Shown one piece after another: positions 63,226-64,000 of a stretch of DNA of 64,000 nt (the stretch's first letter is position 1; every line of letters begins with the position of its first letter). The notes under the pieces are model-generated. The model had not been told where the DNA came from, did not search any database, and saw only the letters and a program-made list of their open reading frames with translations. The position numbers were made by a program, and so were the translations under genes. Source of the DNA: Treponema bryantii NK4A124 (lineage in GTDB: Bacteria; Spirochaetota; Spirochaetia; Treponematales; Treponemataceae). The DNA lies in contig NZ_ATWV01000005.1 of the NCBI RefSeq assembly GCF_000421345.1, forward strand, positions 1-64,000, written 5' to 3'.

Positions 63226-63933
63226 ATGGAAACTGCACTTTATCTTATTCCCGTGACACTTGGTGAAACCGAGATTTCTCAGGTATTGCCACCTTACAAT
63301 CACGACATCATAGTTGGAATCAAACATTTTATTGTTGAAAATATCCGTTCGGCACGCCGCTTTTTGAAGAAAACAGAAAAGGCCATTGATATAGATGAGC
63401 TTACTTTTTATGAACTCAACCGTCACACAGACCGAAAGTTTATAGGCGAATATCTTGAGCCGCTGAAAAAAGGTCAGCCTGTTGGTATTATCAGCGAGGC
63501 GGGCTGTCCTGCCATTGCAGACCCTGGTGCCGATGTAGTTGCAATTGCTCAGCAGCGGGGCTATAAGGTTGTTCCTCTTGTAGGACCTTCTTCTATTATA
63601 ATGTCTGTTATGGGAAGCGGCTTTAACGGCCAGAGTTTTGCCTTTAACGGTTACCTGCCTGTGGAAGTGCCACAGAGAATTAAGGCGCTCAAAAAACTTG
63701 AGCAGAAGGTTCAGAACGAAAATCAGACCCAGCTTTTTATTGAAACTCCGTATCGTAATGCCAAAATGATTGAGACAATTCTTGGCGCCCTTAATCCTAA
63801 GACAAAGCTTTGTATTGCAGCCGGAATTACCTGTGCCGAAGAGTATATTAAAACCCGCACTGTTGCCGAATGGAAAAAAGAAAAACTGCCGGACCTGGGA
63901 AAGATACCGGCAATCTTCGTTATCGGTAAATAA
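63226..63933 (+). CDS. RsmI-like tetrapyrrole-methylase family protein
   Basis: 235 aa. SAM-dependent methyltransferase of the RsmI class: YLIPVTLGE at the start (in place of the usual YVVPTPIGN), HTDRKFIGEYLEPLKKGQPVGIISEAGCPAIADPGADVV with the SAM-binding G-x-x-x-S-D/E-A-G pattern, VGPSSIIMSVMGSGFNGQSFAFNGYLP and FIETPYRNAKMI. RsmI methylates the ribose of C1402 in 16S rRNA; this shorter paralogue lacks the C-terminal part and has diverged start residues, so its target may differ. AGGAATA precedes ATG. Confidence 0.88.
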   Translation: METALYLIPVTLGETEISQVLPPYNHDIIVGIKHFIVENIRSARRFLKKTEKAIDIDELTFYELNRHTDRKFIGEYLEPLKKGQPVGIISEAGCPAIADPGADVVAIAQQRGYKVVPLVGPSSIIMSVMGSGFNGQSFAFNGYLPVEVPQRIKALKKLEQKVQNENQTQLFIETPYRNAKMIETILGALNPKTKLCIAAGITCAEEYIKTRTVAEWKKEKLPDLGKIPAIFVIGK

Positions 63934-63942
63934 GCCGACTCC

Positions 63943-63980
63943 GGTGGTTGAGTGCCGCGAAGCGGCGTATCGAAACCACC
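63943..63980. repeat. Palindromic dispersed repeat (GGTGGTT type)
   Basis: GGTGGTTGAGTGCCGC-GAA-GCGGCGTATCGAAACCACC in two arms; the same element as 6671-6712 with compensated changes in the inner stem (GCCGC/GCGGC instead of GCCCGC/GCGGGC). It lies just after the last gene and could act as a transcript-end hairpin. Compensatory change shows that the fold is kept. Confidence 0.85.
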
Positions 63981-64000
63981 TTTATATACTGGTCAATTCT

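Overview
The window looks like a chromosome segment of a host-associated, probably rumen or gut, Treponema-like spirochaete. This rests on the moderate-to-low GC with AT-rich accessory DNA, the gene content (NADP glutamate dehydrogenase, RlpA, ThyX, flavin reductase-rubredoxin fusion, RsmI-like methylase) and many short palindromic dispersed repeats. It is a family-level inference; no species is claimed.

Layout. (1) 1-6.8 kb is core: 23S rRNA 3' end, 5S rRNA, gdhA, rlpA, a small alarmone synthetase, a MATE exporter and an anion permease. (2) 6.84-19.4 kb is a genomic island. Its left end carries a 19-20 nt copy of the 3' end of the tRNA-Arg gene that closes it on the right. It holds four copies of a shared promoter-like motif in front of small unknown genes, a WYL regulator followed by a four-gene operon (HNH-like/membrane protein, tail-anchored coiled-coil protein, CbbX/SpoVK-type AAA+ ATPase, 618-aa coiled-coil protein), and a DUF3800 gene preceded by its own promoter, a small structured RNA and a terminator. 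(3) 19.4-57.06 kb is an integrated prophage-like element between two near-identical complete tRNA-Arg genes, with a tyrosine integrase at the right end and matching arm-type repeats at both ends. (4) 57.09-64 kb is core: two tRNA-Ser genes, an HdeD-like membrane protein, thyX, a lipoprotein, an ABC-F ATPase, flavin reductase-rubredoxin and an RsmI-like methylase.

The prophage has an HK97-type head module (terS, terL, portal, protease, capsid, two connectors). A 7.5-kb cargo follows exactly where the major tail and tape-measure genes would lie: an MvaI/BcnI-type restriction-modification pair, two paralogues with an AcrVA2-like C-terminus, a DUF2971 protein and a PD-(D/E)XK nuclease candidate. 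Tail-tip, lysis and SF3 helicase genes come next. A second cargo (42.8-53.9 kb) is arranged around two WYL regulators and includes triple zinc-knuckle and HsdS-like proteins, a PD-(D/E)XK nuclease, a lectin-fold/uracil-glycosylase/membrane/NUDIX operon, and an operon with two proteins whose ends resemble the FtsZ C-terminal domain. Between that cargo and the integrase lies about 1.45 kb of GC-rich, hairpin-dense DNA without credible genes, a candidate for a large structured phage RNA.

No tape-measure gene and no conventional phage repressor is visible, so the element is either tail-defective or a capsid-forming satellite-like chimera. Functional names for cargo genes are family-level inferences from motifs seen by eye; no database search was possible.
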